From Methanobacteriota archaeon (GTDB taxonomy: Archaea; Halobacteriota; Bog-38; Methanoflorentales; Methanoflorentaceae), in the NCBI GenBank assembly GCA_003170935.1, contig PMYA01000158.1:1-6609 (forward strand): DNA of 6,609 bases, written 5' to 3'. The stretch's first letter is position 1. The number at the start of each line of letters is the position of its first letter. The translations under genes and the position numbers were made by a program. Positions 1 through 5,444 of the stretch are shown piece by piece. The notes beneath the pieces were generated by a model, which saw nothing but the letters and a program-made list of their open reading frames with translations, was not told the DNA's origin and did not search any database.

Positions 1-101
1 AGCCGACACATTGAGAGTTCCTTGATAAGCACTGAGAACTGAGTTTCGGTTTCAGCGGTCAGCAACGAAATCTCGTGCACCAATAACTAACATGAGACTA
101 A
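1..101. other. Upstream flank without a supported gene
   Basis: No convincing gene is seen here. On the minus strand one frame is open from position 86 to the left window edge, with a possible GTG at 80-78, so a divergent gene could begin here and run off the window. It spans only about 26 codons and lacks a recognisable ribosome binding site, so it is not called. The stretch also contains a short tandem repeat (ACTGAG at 31-36 and 38-43), which could be chance. Confidence 0.3.
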
Positions 102-129
102 TTGACCTTGCTTAAGTCGTGAGTATAAC
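102..129 (+). promoter_or_regulatory. Candidate sigma70-type promoter of glnA
   Basis: TTGACC at 102-107 and TATAAC at 124-129 are separated by 16 bases. Each hexamer matches the bacterial housekeeping consensus at five of six positions. Transcription would begin near 135-137, giving a leader of about 100 bases before the ATG at 238. No clear GlnR, TnrA or NtrC (sigma54) site was recognised beside it. The match is read from sequence only; activity is inferred. Confidence 0.45.
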
Positions 130-134
130 AATAT

Positions 135-157
135 TGAGATCCTTCGATGGGATCTCA
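135..157 (+). promoter_or_regulatory. Perfect 8-bp inverted repeat at the predicted glnA transcript start
   Basis: TGAGATCC (135-142) and GGATCTCA (150-157) are exact inverted copies around a 7-base loop. The repeat begins almost exactly where the promoter at 102-129 would initiate. In RNA it would form a hairpin at the 5' end; in DNA it could be an operator for a dimeric regulator. There is no U-run after it, so it is not an intrinsic terminator. Confidence 0.35.
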
Positions 158-237
158 TCGCTTGGAAATGTTTATTAATGAAGACGAACGAAAGCGGAAT
201 GAAATTTCCTACTAAAGGCTATCGCAGGCGATTTTAC

Positions 238-1569
238 ATGGCAGAAACAAAGGATAAAGAGTACGTATTGCGTCAGGTTGAAGAACAAGGCATCAAGTTT
301 ATTCGACTATGGTTTACGGACATCCTCGGCGCTCTAAAAAGCTTTGCAATCGTAAAAGACGAGCTCGAAGATGCCCTAGATGAAGGAATGGGCTTTGATG
401 GCTCCTCAATTACAGGCTATCAAACAATTGAGGAGTCGGATATGATCGCAAAACCCGATCCTAGCACTTATGAGATACTACCCTGGCGGCCCAAGGAAAA
501 AGGTGTGGCACGAATTATCTGCGACGTGCTTAATCCTTCAGGAAAGCCTTACGAAGGGGACCCCCGTTACGTTCTCAAAAGAAATCTACAGCGTGCAGAA
601 AAGAAGGGCCTTATATTCAACATAGGACCGGAACTAGAGTACTTCTATTTTATGAACAGCCAAAGTGCTGATGTCATCGACCATGGGGGGTACTTCGATC
701 TCACTCCGCTTGATCAGGCCACCGATCTTAGAAGGGACACAATATTTGCGCTTGAAGATATGGGCATTCGCGTCGAATACAGCCATCATGAAGTTGGTCC
801 CAGCCAACACGAGATCGATCTACGATTTACCGACGCTTTAACAATGTCTGACCGCGTCATGACATACCGTCTCGTAGTCAAAGAAATTGCATTACGCGCA
901 GGTTACTACGCTACTTTCATGCCAAAGCCTATCCCGGGTGAGAATGGCAGTGGAATGCATACACATCAATCACTTTTTAAAGGAAAGAAGAATGCATTTT
1001 TCAATCCCAATGACAATTTCCACTTGTCGGATATGGCCAAGGGGTATATCGCCGGACAGCTAAAACATGTCAGCGAATTTTGTCTCGTAACTAGTCAATG
1101 GGTTAATTCTTACAAGCGATTGATCCCGGGATATGAAGCACCAGTTTATATTTCTTGGGCGCGGCGTAACAGGTCGGCTCTGATTCGAGTTCCGATGTAC
1201 AAGCCCGGAAACGAAATGGCGACTAGAGTAGAGCTACGTTGTCCCGATCCCGCTTGTAACCCATATCTCGCTTTCGCGGTAATGTTAGCAAGCGGTTTGG
1301 ACGGAATCGAAAAGGGCTACGAGCTTCCCGACCCAATTGAGAAGGATATTTTCAAAATGACGACGCAACAGCTTGAGGCTCACGGAATTGGGTCACTACC
1401 AGAGAACTTAGGGCTTGCTATTGAGAGGGCCAAGAATTCCGAGCTCGTGCGCAGCGCACTTGGTGATTTCGTATTTGATCGTTTAATCGCACTTAAAAAG
1501 AAAGAATGGGAGGACTATCAGGTACAGGTGACGCCATATGAGCTAGAAAGGTACCTTCCGGTTCTTTAA
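238..1569 (+). CDS. glnA: Glutamine synthetase, type I (GSI-alpha-like)
   Basis: This enzyme makes glutamine from glutamate, ammonia and ATP as a cytoplasmic dodecamer. Counting from the ATG at 238 (443 aa, normal family length), the motifs are FIRLWFTDILG (21-31), the Asp50-type loop FDGSSI (53-58), metal-binding GPELEYF (130-136) and HHEVGPSQHEID (183-194), NGSGMH (236-241), the glutamate flap PGYEAP (297-302), NRS (311-313) and RVELRCPDP (330-338). The adenylylation tyrosine region of GSI-beta enzymes reads IFKMT (371-375), with no Tyr, so adenylylation control is unlikely. The Arg used for glutamine feedback in Bacillus GSI-alpha (FVRIEESD) is Thr63 here. The frame is open upstream, with ATGs at 178 and 199, but those 20 residues are outside the family's conserved start and no start has a strong ribosome binding site; 238 is chosen on family length. 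The gene is convergent with the glutamate synthase operon. Confidence 0.95.
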   Translation: MAETKDKEYVLRQVEEQGIKFIRLWFTDILGALKSFAIVKDELEDALDEGMGFDGSSITGYQTIEESDMIAKPDPSTYEILPWRPKEKGVARIICDVLNPSGKPYEGDPRYVLKRNLQRAEKKGLIFNIGPELEYFYFMNSQSADVIDHGGYFDLTPLDQATDLRRDTIFALEDMGIRVEYSHHEVGPSQHEIDLRFTDALTMSDRVMTYRLVVKEIALRAGYYATFMPKPIPGENGSGMHTHQSLFKGKKNAFFNPNDNFHLSDMAKGYIAGQLKHVSEFCLVTSQWVNSYKRLIPGYEAPVYISWARRNRSALIRVPMYKPGNEMATRVELRCPDPACNPYLAFAVMLASGLDGIEKGYELPDPIEKDIFKMTTQQLEAHGIGSLPENLGLAIERAKNSELVRSALGDFVFDRLIALKKKEWEDYQVQVTPYELERYLPVL

Positions 1570-1776
1570 TTGTGTCGTTAGGAGACAATACAAGATTAGA
1601 AGGTTACGCTTAGGCGATTGTCAAACAGAGCTCGATCCCATGGCGAGCTGAAATAGCGATAGTTCACGCTCAGGATACGATGGACTCCTAACAGACGAAC
1701 GGACGATTGGAGGATAAAAGGCGTCACAGAATAACTGAGACCAATATTAAACTTTACCTAGGCACAGATTCGACGT
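1570..1776. other. Convergent intergenic region between glnA and the glutamate synthase operon
   Basis: No gene is seen; plus and minus frames stop quickly. It holds several weak inverted repeats: ATTGTGTC/GAGACAAT (1569-1576 and 1582-1589, one mismatch, starting at the glnA stop), AGCTCG/CGAGCT (1629-1634 and 1644-1649), and GTCACAG/CTGAGAC (1723-1729 and 1735-1741, one mismatch). None on the plus strand is followed by a T-run, so glnA has no clear intrinsic terminator. Confidence 0.5.
1716..1741 (-). terminator. Weak candidate terminator of the glutamate synthase operon
   Basis: Read on the minus strand, GTCTCAG and CTGTGAC pair with one mismatch around a TTATT loop. This is followed after GCC by a run of four T. 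It lies about 35 bases after the FrhB-like stop codon, where a terminator is expected. The stem is short and the T-run is minimal, so the call is tentative. Confidence 0.3.
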
Positions 1777-2811
1777 TCAGAGGTGTTCTTCCAGGGTTTT
1801 TTTTGCTGTTTCAAGAGGGATGCCTTTCTTTTTCCCCCCAATCTTAGCTATAGCAGTTATATCAACGCCTGATTTAAGCTCAATGTATCCTGTGCTTTGT
1901 GCGAGCTGTAAAAACCCCACCCCTACGTCCGTTCGCACTATAACCACGGTGTGACCTGCAGATGCGCCAACGCTTCCAAACGACAAATCTGCATCTTCGC
2001 TCGTAAAGTCAACGCAATGAGCACAACCCCCTCTTTTTGAGACGCTTGCTTCTTTAAGAGGCACCTCGAGCGTAGTCTGATCTCTAAGTTTAACAATAAG
2101 TTTTCCCTTTACGTCTAGCCCGCTAATCTCCCACGGCTTTATCCCGTGTTTTGTTTGCAAATCGTAAAGGAGATTGTTAGTGAATACCTCGGTACAAAAC
2201 AGGCCAAGGGAAAGTCGGATTGCGTTTTTATATATTGATAAGACGTCGACGTCCGATTCGCGAATTCTTCGAACCGCTGTGGCTACACAAGGCGTTCCTA
2301 CAACAGCGATCTTACGTAGCTTTCTGTCTTCTATCGCATCTCTAAGCGCTGTCAGCAATGGGGCCCAAAAATACTTTGATCCTGCCGACTTAAAAACTTC
2401 ATCCGACGTTTGCACGAATGCGGGTTGGGATAACTGGCTCCATTTATCAACGTCCATCACTATCGCGCCGTCGATTAGATTTGCCTCAAATGCAGCGGCA
2501 AGTATAGAACTCACCACTCCACCTGACTGGGCGTCTGATACATGAACCTTAGATTTTGCTTCAAATATCGAAATGATCTCCCCGAATCCATCAGAGCTGG
2601 TTTCTTCAACTCTCGGACAAGCAGAGTAGCAGGCCGCGCAAGGTACTGAATCTCGCGTCACTTTACAATAGTCATTCGATGTGGGGTGGTCAGCCCCTTC
2701 ATCGAAATATAGAGCTTCTGTAGGACAAACGCCTACACACGCCCCGCATCCGCAGCATCTTTCAGTATCCCACACTTTCAGCTTTAAGTCTTCATATGAC
2801 AACAAGTGCAC
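1777..2811 (-). CDS. FrhB-family iron-sulfur flavoprotein (F420 hydrogenase/dehydrogenase beta-subunit-like)
   Basis: The protein has 344 aa. Its N-terminus has a ferredoxin motif, C19-x2-C22-x2-C25-x3-C29-Pro. A second Cys set follows: C49, C58, C61 and C65-Pro-Arg. The FrhB N domain starts around residue 90 (SGGVVSSIL, 96-104). The FrhB C domain shows GTPC (172-175), GLFC (203-206) and GGCAHCVDF (261-269) followed by DLSFGS (275-280). Family members bind FAD and move electrons between coenzyme F420 and iron-sulfur partners. As the last gene after the GXGXG gene (14-bp gap), it probably feeds electrons to the glutamate synthase in place of GltD; this is inference. The start is GTG, chosen because GGAGG lies four bases upstream. 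The second cluster lacks the usual first Cys (Ser55 there), with C49 as a possible substitute. Other FrhB relatives use ferredoxin-linked partners, so F420 specificity is not proven. Confidence 0.88.
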   Translation of the reverse strand: MHLLSYEDLKLKVWDTERCCGCGACVGVCPTEALYFDEGADHPTSNDYCKVTRDSVPCAACYSACPRVEETSSDGFGEIISIFEAKSKVHVSDAQSGGVVSSILAAAFEANLIDGAIVMDVDKWSQLSQPAFVQTSDEVFKSAGSKYFWAPLLTALRDAIEDRKLRKIAVVGTPCVATAVRRIRESDVDVLSIYKNAIRLSLGLFCTEVFTNNLLYDLQTKHGIKPWEISGLDVKGKLIVKLRDQTTLEVPLKEASVSKRGGCAHCVDFTSEDADLSFGSVGASAGHTVVIVRTDVGVGFLQLAQSTGYIELKSGVDITAIAKIGGKKKGIPLETAKKTLEEHL

Positions 2812-2815
2812 GTCG

Positions 2816-2820
2816 CCTCC
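2816..2820 (-). promoter_or_regulatory. Shine-Dalgarno sequence deciding the GTG start of the FrhB-like gene
   Basis: Minus-strand GGAGG sits between the GXGXG stop (2826) and the GTG at 2811, four bases from the start. It supports GTG over internal starts and indicates a bacterial-style, tightly packed operon. Confidence 0.7.
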
Positions 2821-2825
2821 GCAAA

Positions 2826-3566
2826 CTATTCACAGGTATATAACGCAGCATAAGGTCTGAGCGAGCCTGGCGCTATCTTTTTGAATTCCGTTTCTAAAAC
2901 GCGCTCAAGGCTCAAGCTAAATTCGCTACAGTACTCTGTAAGCACTTTCTTAACGATCATTTCGTCATCAGCTGTCATTGGAAATTGCGCTGCGCCGTCT
3001 CCGAGCTTGCTATCATCGACCTCGCCTCTGACATAAATAGCGCCTCCGTGTTGTCCCGTAGCGACCCAGTCCCCTAATAAGTCGATTTTCTTAGCCGCGT
3101 TATGAAGTCCCAGGATAATAATAATGCCGCCAGCCATGTACTCCCCAAGAAAGTCTCCGGCGCATCCGCCGGCAACTATTATTGGGACGTTCGATTTGTA
3201 CGTCTTCATATGTATGCCCACCCTATAACCTACGTCACCTCGAACGAAAATCTTGCCACCACGCATACTATGGCCTAAAATATCTCGTGCATCACCGTGT
3301 ATGACAATTGTACCTGAACTCATGGTATTTCCGACGCCATCTTGGGCGTTGCCAAAAACGGTCACTTTTGGACCATCCATGAACATTGCTAAGTCATTTC
3401 CAGGGGTGCCGTAGATGTCGATTTTGAGTTTTCCTCTCAAACTGTTGGCAATGAAACTCTGACCGTTTACGTCCTCAAGTGTCAGCTGCGCTGCCCCATT
3501 CTTAATTGCCTGTTGGATCTCCTCGTTGAGGACCTTAAAGTGCTTGTAGTTCGCTACTATACGCAT
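2826..3566 (-). CDS. GXGXG-domain subunit of archaeal-type glutamate synthase
   Basis: This 246-aa protein corresponds to the C-terminal beta-helix (GXGXG) domain of glutamate synthase large subunits, here as a separate polypeptide. Repeated Gly-x-x-x-Gly turns run from about residue 50 to 190, for example GTPGNDLAMFMDG (53-65), GNAQDGVGNTMSSG (72-85), GDARDILGHSMRGG (91-104) and GDVGYRVGIHM (110-120). The last 55 residues are a helical tail. In intact GltB this domain packs between the amidotransferase and FMN domains and has no catalytic residues of its own. Related GXGXG subunits occur in formylmethanofuran dehydrogenase (FwdC) and N-methylglutamate synthase (MgsB); the FMN/ferredoxin partner and the adjacent GSI gene favour glutamate synthase. 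The ATG is preceded by AAAGGT with five bases of spacing, and a hairpin abuts this site. The gap of 57 bp to the preceding small frame suggests co-transcription. Confidence 0.9.
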   Translation of the reverse strand: MRIVANYKHFKVLNEEIQQAIKNGAAQLTLEDVNGQSFIANSLRGKLKIDIYGTPGNDLAMFMDGPKVTVFGNAQDGVGNTMSSGTIVIHGDARDILGHSMRGGKIFVRGDVGYRVGIHMKTYKSNVPIIVAGGCAGDFLGEYMAGGIIIILGLHNAAKKIDLLGDWVATGQHGGAIYVRGEVDDSKLGDGAAQFPMTADDEMIVKKVLTEYCSEFSLSLERVLETEFKKIAPGSLRPYAALYTCE

Positions 3567-3577
3567 GTATTACCTTT

Positions 3578-3613
3578 GAGAGCGTCGCGCTTTGTAGCTT
3601 GTCGATCGCTCTC
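3578..3613 (-). promoter_or_regulatory. Hairpin abutting the ribosome binding site of the GXGXG gene
   Basis: Minus-strand GAGAGCG (3613-3607) and CGCTCTC (3584-3578) are perfect 7-bp inverted copies around a 22-base loop. Three further pairs (TCG/CGA) are possible past a bulged A. The stem ends immediately before the AAAGGT ribosome binding site (3577-3572). It could tune translation, act as a processing or stability element between operon halves, or be an operator. There is no T-run, so it is not a standard terminator. Confidence 0.35.
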
Positions 3614-3623
3614 GTGTATAGGA

Positions 3624-3758
3624 TCATTTAGGCGGCTTTAACGAGTTTGCCCTATCACGCATATCTTTTGTTGTCCTGCTAGCAAGCGGCAACACCAAGA
3701 GTGCCGCAACACTAACTGTCATCGCTTTTATATTCGCTTTGTTACGTCTCTTATCCAT
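3624..3758 (-). CDS. Possible small basic protein with a short hydrophobic segment (44 aa)
   Basis: This frame lies in the gap between the FMN core and GXGXG genes. It encodes 44 residues: a basic N-terminus (MDKRRNK), a hydrophobic run of about 15 residues (roughly 12-26, AMTVSVAALLVLPLA) and a charged tail ending KPPK. The layout, positive residues then a hydrophobic segment then a soluble tail, suits a small single-span membrane protein, although the hydrophobic run is shorter than a usual span. Its ATG follows the stop of the preceding small frame by three bases, as expected for translational coupling. A weak GGTG lies about nine bases upstream. I do not recognise a family. The alternative is a chance open frame in an untranslated spacer; a length of 44 codons alone does not exclude that. 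Confidence 0.4.
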   Translation of the reverse strand: MDKRRNKANIKAMTVSVAALLVLPLASRTTKDMRDRANSLKPPK

Positions 3759-3761
3759 ATA

Positions 3762-3890
3762 TCAAAGCACCACATTTACACGCAAGCACGCACGATAGCT
3801 CCGCGGAACAAAGTTGACGAGTGAATCTATGCAAGCATCACAACCTTCGCTGTAATGAAATTGTAATTCGTCACAATCAAAGCAGCCCAT
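3762..3890 (-). CDS. Possible small CxxC-CxxC protein (42 aa, zinc-ribbon-like)
   Basis: This frame has 42 codons and begins 45 bases after the FMN core stop. It encodes an acidic, Cys-rich peptide starting MGCFDCDELQFHYSEGCDAC, with C3-x2-C6 and C17-x2-C20 separated by ten residues, and a fifth Cys at 35. Two CxxC knuckles at this spacing resemble small zinc-ribbon or rubredoxin-like metal sites; the fold is inferred. The best support is the ribosome binding site GAGGTG seven bases before the ATG, one of the best placed in the window. It is three bases upstream of the next small frame and in the same direction as the operon, so it may be an accessory of the glutamate synthase. I recognise no family and assign no function. 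It could be non-coding if homologues do not conserve the four cysteines. Confidence 0.5.
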   Translation of the reverse strand: MGCFDCDELQFHYSEGCDACIDSLVNFVPRSYRACLRVNVVL

Positions 3891-3897
3891 TTCGTTT

Positions 3898-3903
3898 CAC
3901 CTC
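3898..3903 (-). promoter_or_regulatory. Shine-Dalgarno sequence of the 42-aa CxxC frame
   Basis: Minus-strand GAGGTG is followed by seven bases and an ATG at 3890. It lies in the spacer after the FMN core stop and has no other start to serve in that position, which is the main reason for treating the small frame as a gene. Confidence 0.5.
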
Positions 3904-3935
3904 ATTTAAGAAAGCAGGAGGGTTTAAACGCTCAC

Positions 3936-5444
3936 CTACCTACCAGCGGGTTGGATACCGAGGATGTCCAGCGTCGTGTGATCTAATCCGTACCCTCGAA
4001 GCCGATCGCGATTACCTCTCAAACTTTCGATTGAGTTTATTCCCGCCGCTCCAAGGATTTCTTTTAGCTCTATTGACCAAGCTAATAATAAGTTTGAGAC
4101 TCGCCGCGCCCCCGCTTCCGGATCGAGCCGCGACCTTAGTTTCGGATCCTGAGTGGTTATCCCCCAAGCGCATCTACCGGTATAGCATCGTTTACAAACG
4201 GTGCAGCCGAGAGCAATGAGGGCAGCAGTACCTATCTTCACGGCGTCAGCTCCAAGCGCTATCGCCTTTGCAACGTCGCCACTGTTTCGAATAGTACCGC
4301 TCGCAATCAAGCTCGTTTCATTTCGTATGCCTTCTTCTCGTAAACGCTGGTCAACAACGGCAAGTGCAAGTTCGATGGGTATACCTACGTTGTCCCGAAT
4401 TACTTTGGGAGTTGCGCCTGTGCCCGCTCGAAAGCCATCGATTACGATCGCGTCTGCACCCGCCCTGCAAACGCCGCTAGAGATGGCAGCAACGTTGTGA
4501 ACTGCAGCTATCTTCACGAAAATCGGCTTTTTGTATCTGGTTGCCTCTTTTAATGAGTTGACTAGCTGCGCAAGGTCTTCAATCGAGTAGATATCATGGT
4601 GAGGGGCCGGGCTTATGGCATCCGTCCCTACCGGAATCATTCGTGTTTCTGATATTTCATCAGTTATTTTGATTCCCGGCAGATGCCCTCCAATCCCCGG
4701 TTTAGCCCCTTGACCGATTTTGATCTCAACCGCTGCTCCGGCTTGGAGATACGCTGGATGGACGCCAAATCTCCCGCTGGCAACTTGCACAATGATGTGA
4801 TCTGCATACGGGTAGAGCTTCTTGTGAAGCCCCCCTTCTCCCGAACCCATGGTAGTGCCACTCATCACTGCAGCTCGAGCTAACGCCTCGTGTGCCTCTA
4901 GACTGAGAGCCCCGTAAGACATTTGAGCTATCATTACCGGAATTTCGAGTTTGAGCGTCGGCGAGAGCTCGGTCTTCAGCTTTATGTCGTTACCTACCGC
5001 TTCAAATTCCACAGATCGCGGCTTTTTCCCAATGTACGTCCGAAGTTCGATTGGTTCTCGCAAAGGATCGATCGCCGGGTTTGTTACCTGACACGCATCA
5101 AGTAGTAGATTGTCAAAGATGATGCGCTCGTGCAGTTCATTTCCAGTACTTGCCAACAGAACGGCGCCTGTTCTTGCCTGAGTGAACACATCTCTTCGCG
5201 CGTTTTCGGTCCAAACAGGATGGGCACTCATAACCGAAGGCGTTCGATGGAGTGTTATTGCATCTTCAGGACACATGCTAACGCATCTCTGACAAGCGAC
5301 ACACCGATCGTCAAATGCTTTGACCCTATCTCCCCGCCATTCAAGTGCTCCAAAAGAACAATTCTCTACGCATCTTTTGCACAGCCTACATCGTTGCCTG
5401 TCGATGGCCACTCTAAATTCAGGAACGGAACTATACATCTCCAT
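3936..5444 (-). CDS. gltB: Archaeal-type glutamate synthase core: 2[4Fe-4S] ferredoxin plus FMN-binding domain
   Basis: This 502-aa catalytic subunit makes glutamate from 2-oxoglutarate and channelled ammonia. Residues 10-65 form a ferredoxin domain with C19-x2-C22-x2-C25-x3-C29 (Ser rather than Pro follows) and C48-x2-C51-x2-C54-x3-C58-Pro. From about 90 to 470 comes the FMN TIM barrel: QMSYGALS (174-181), GSGEGG (200-205), the signature GQGAKPGIGGHLPG (244-257), SPAPHHDIYSIEDL (278-291), DGFRAGTGATP (336-346) and GADAVKIGTAAL (398-409). C414-x5-C420-x4-C425 matches the [3Fe-4S] spacing of GltS. The ferredoxin insert is typical of split archaeal-type enzymes. The ATG at 5444 overlaps the amidotransferase stop by 14 bp, implying coupling. 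The ATG at 5438 has better spacing from GGTG and may be the true start. N-methylglutamate synthase (MgsC) is the nearest alternative, but the neighbouring GSI is not GmaS-like. Confidence 0.93.
   Translation of the reverse strand: MEMYSSVPEFRVAIDRQRCRLCKRCVENCSFGALEWRGDRVKAFDDRCVACQRCVSMCPEDAITLHRTPSVMSAHPVWTENARRDVFTQARTGAVLLASTGNELHERIIFDNLLLDACQVTNPAIDPLREPIELRTYIGKKPRSVEFEAVGNDIKLKTELSPTLKLEIPVMIAQMSYGALSLEAHEALARAAVMSGTTMGSGEGGLHKKLYPYADHIIVQVASGRFGVHPAYLQAGAAVEIKIGQGAKPGIGGHLPGIKITDEISETRMIPVGTDAISPAPHHDIYSIEDLAQLVNSLKEATRYKKPIFVKIAAVHNVAAISSGVCRAGADAIVIDGFRAGTGATPKVIRDNVGIPIELALAVVDQRLREEGIRNETSLIASGTIRNSGDVAKAIALGADAVKIGTAALIALGCTVCKRCYTGRCAWGITTQDPKLRSRLDPEAGARRVSNLLLAWSIELKEILGAAGINSIESLRGNRDRLRGYGLDHTTLDILGIQPAGR

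Noticed and set aside
31..55. Short repeats ACTGAG-A-ACTGAG and CTGA...TCAG upstream of the glnA promoter
   Set aside because: Too short to assign to any known nitrogen regulator; no second copy was found before the GOGAT operon.
1..86. Possible divergent gene on the minus strand running off the left edge
   Set aside because: Only about 26 codons are visible from a GTG, without a ribosome binding site or a recognisable motif; this length can be open by chance.
1577..1692. Distant inverted pair GTTAGGAG (1577-1584) and CTCCTAAC (1685-1692)
   Set aside because: Eight bases at 100-bp separation can occur by chance, and no mobile-element gene or target duplication accompanies them.
2174..2545. 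Plus-strand open frame of 123 codons
   Set aside because: It lies wholly inside the FrhB-like gene on the opposite strand, has no family motifs and no ribosome binding site; it is a shadow frame.
3821..4219. Plus-strand open frame of 132 codons across the operon gap and the core gene's 3' end
   Set aside because: It is antisense to the C-terminus of the FMN core and to the CxxC small frame, with no recognisable domain.
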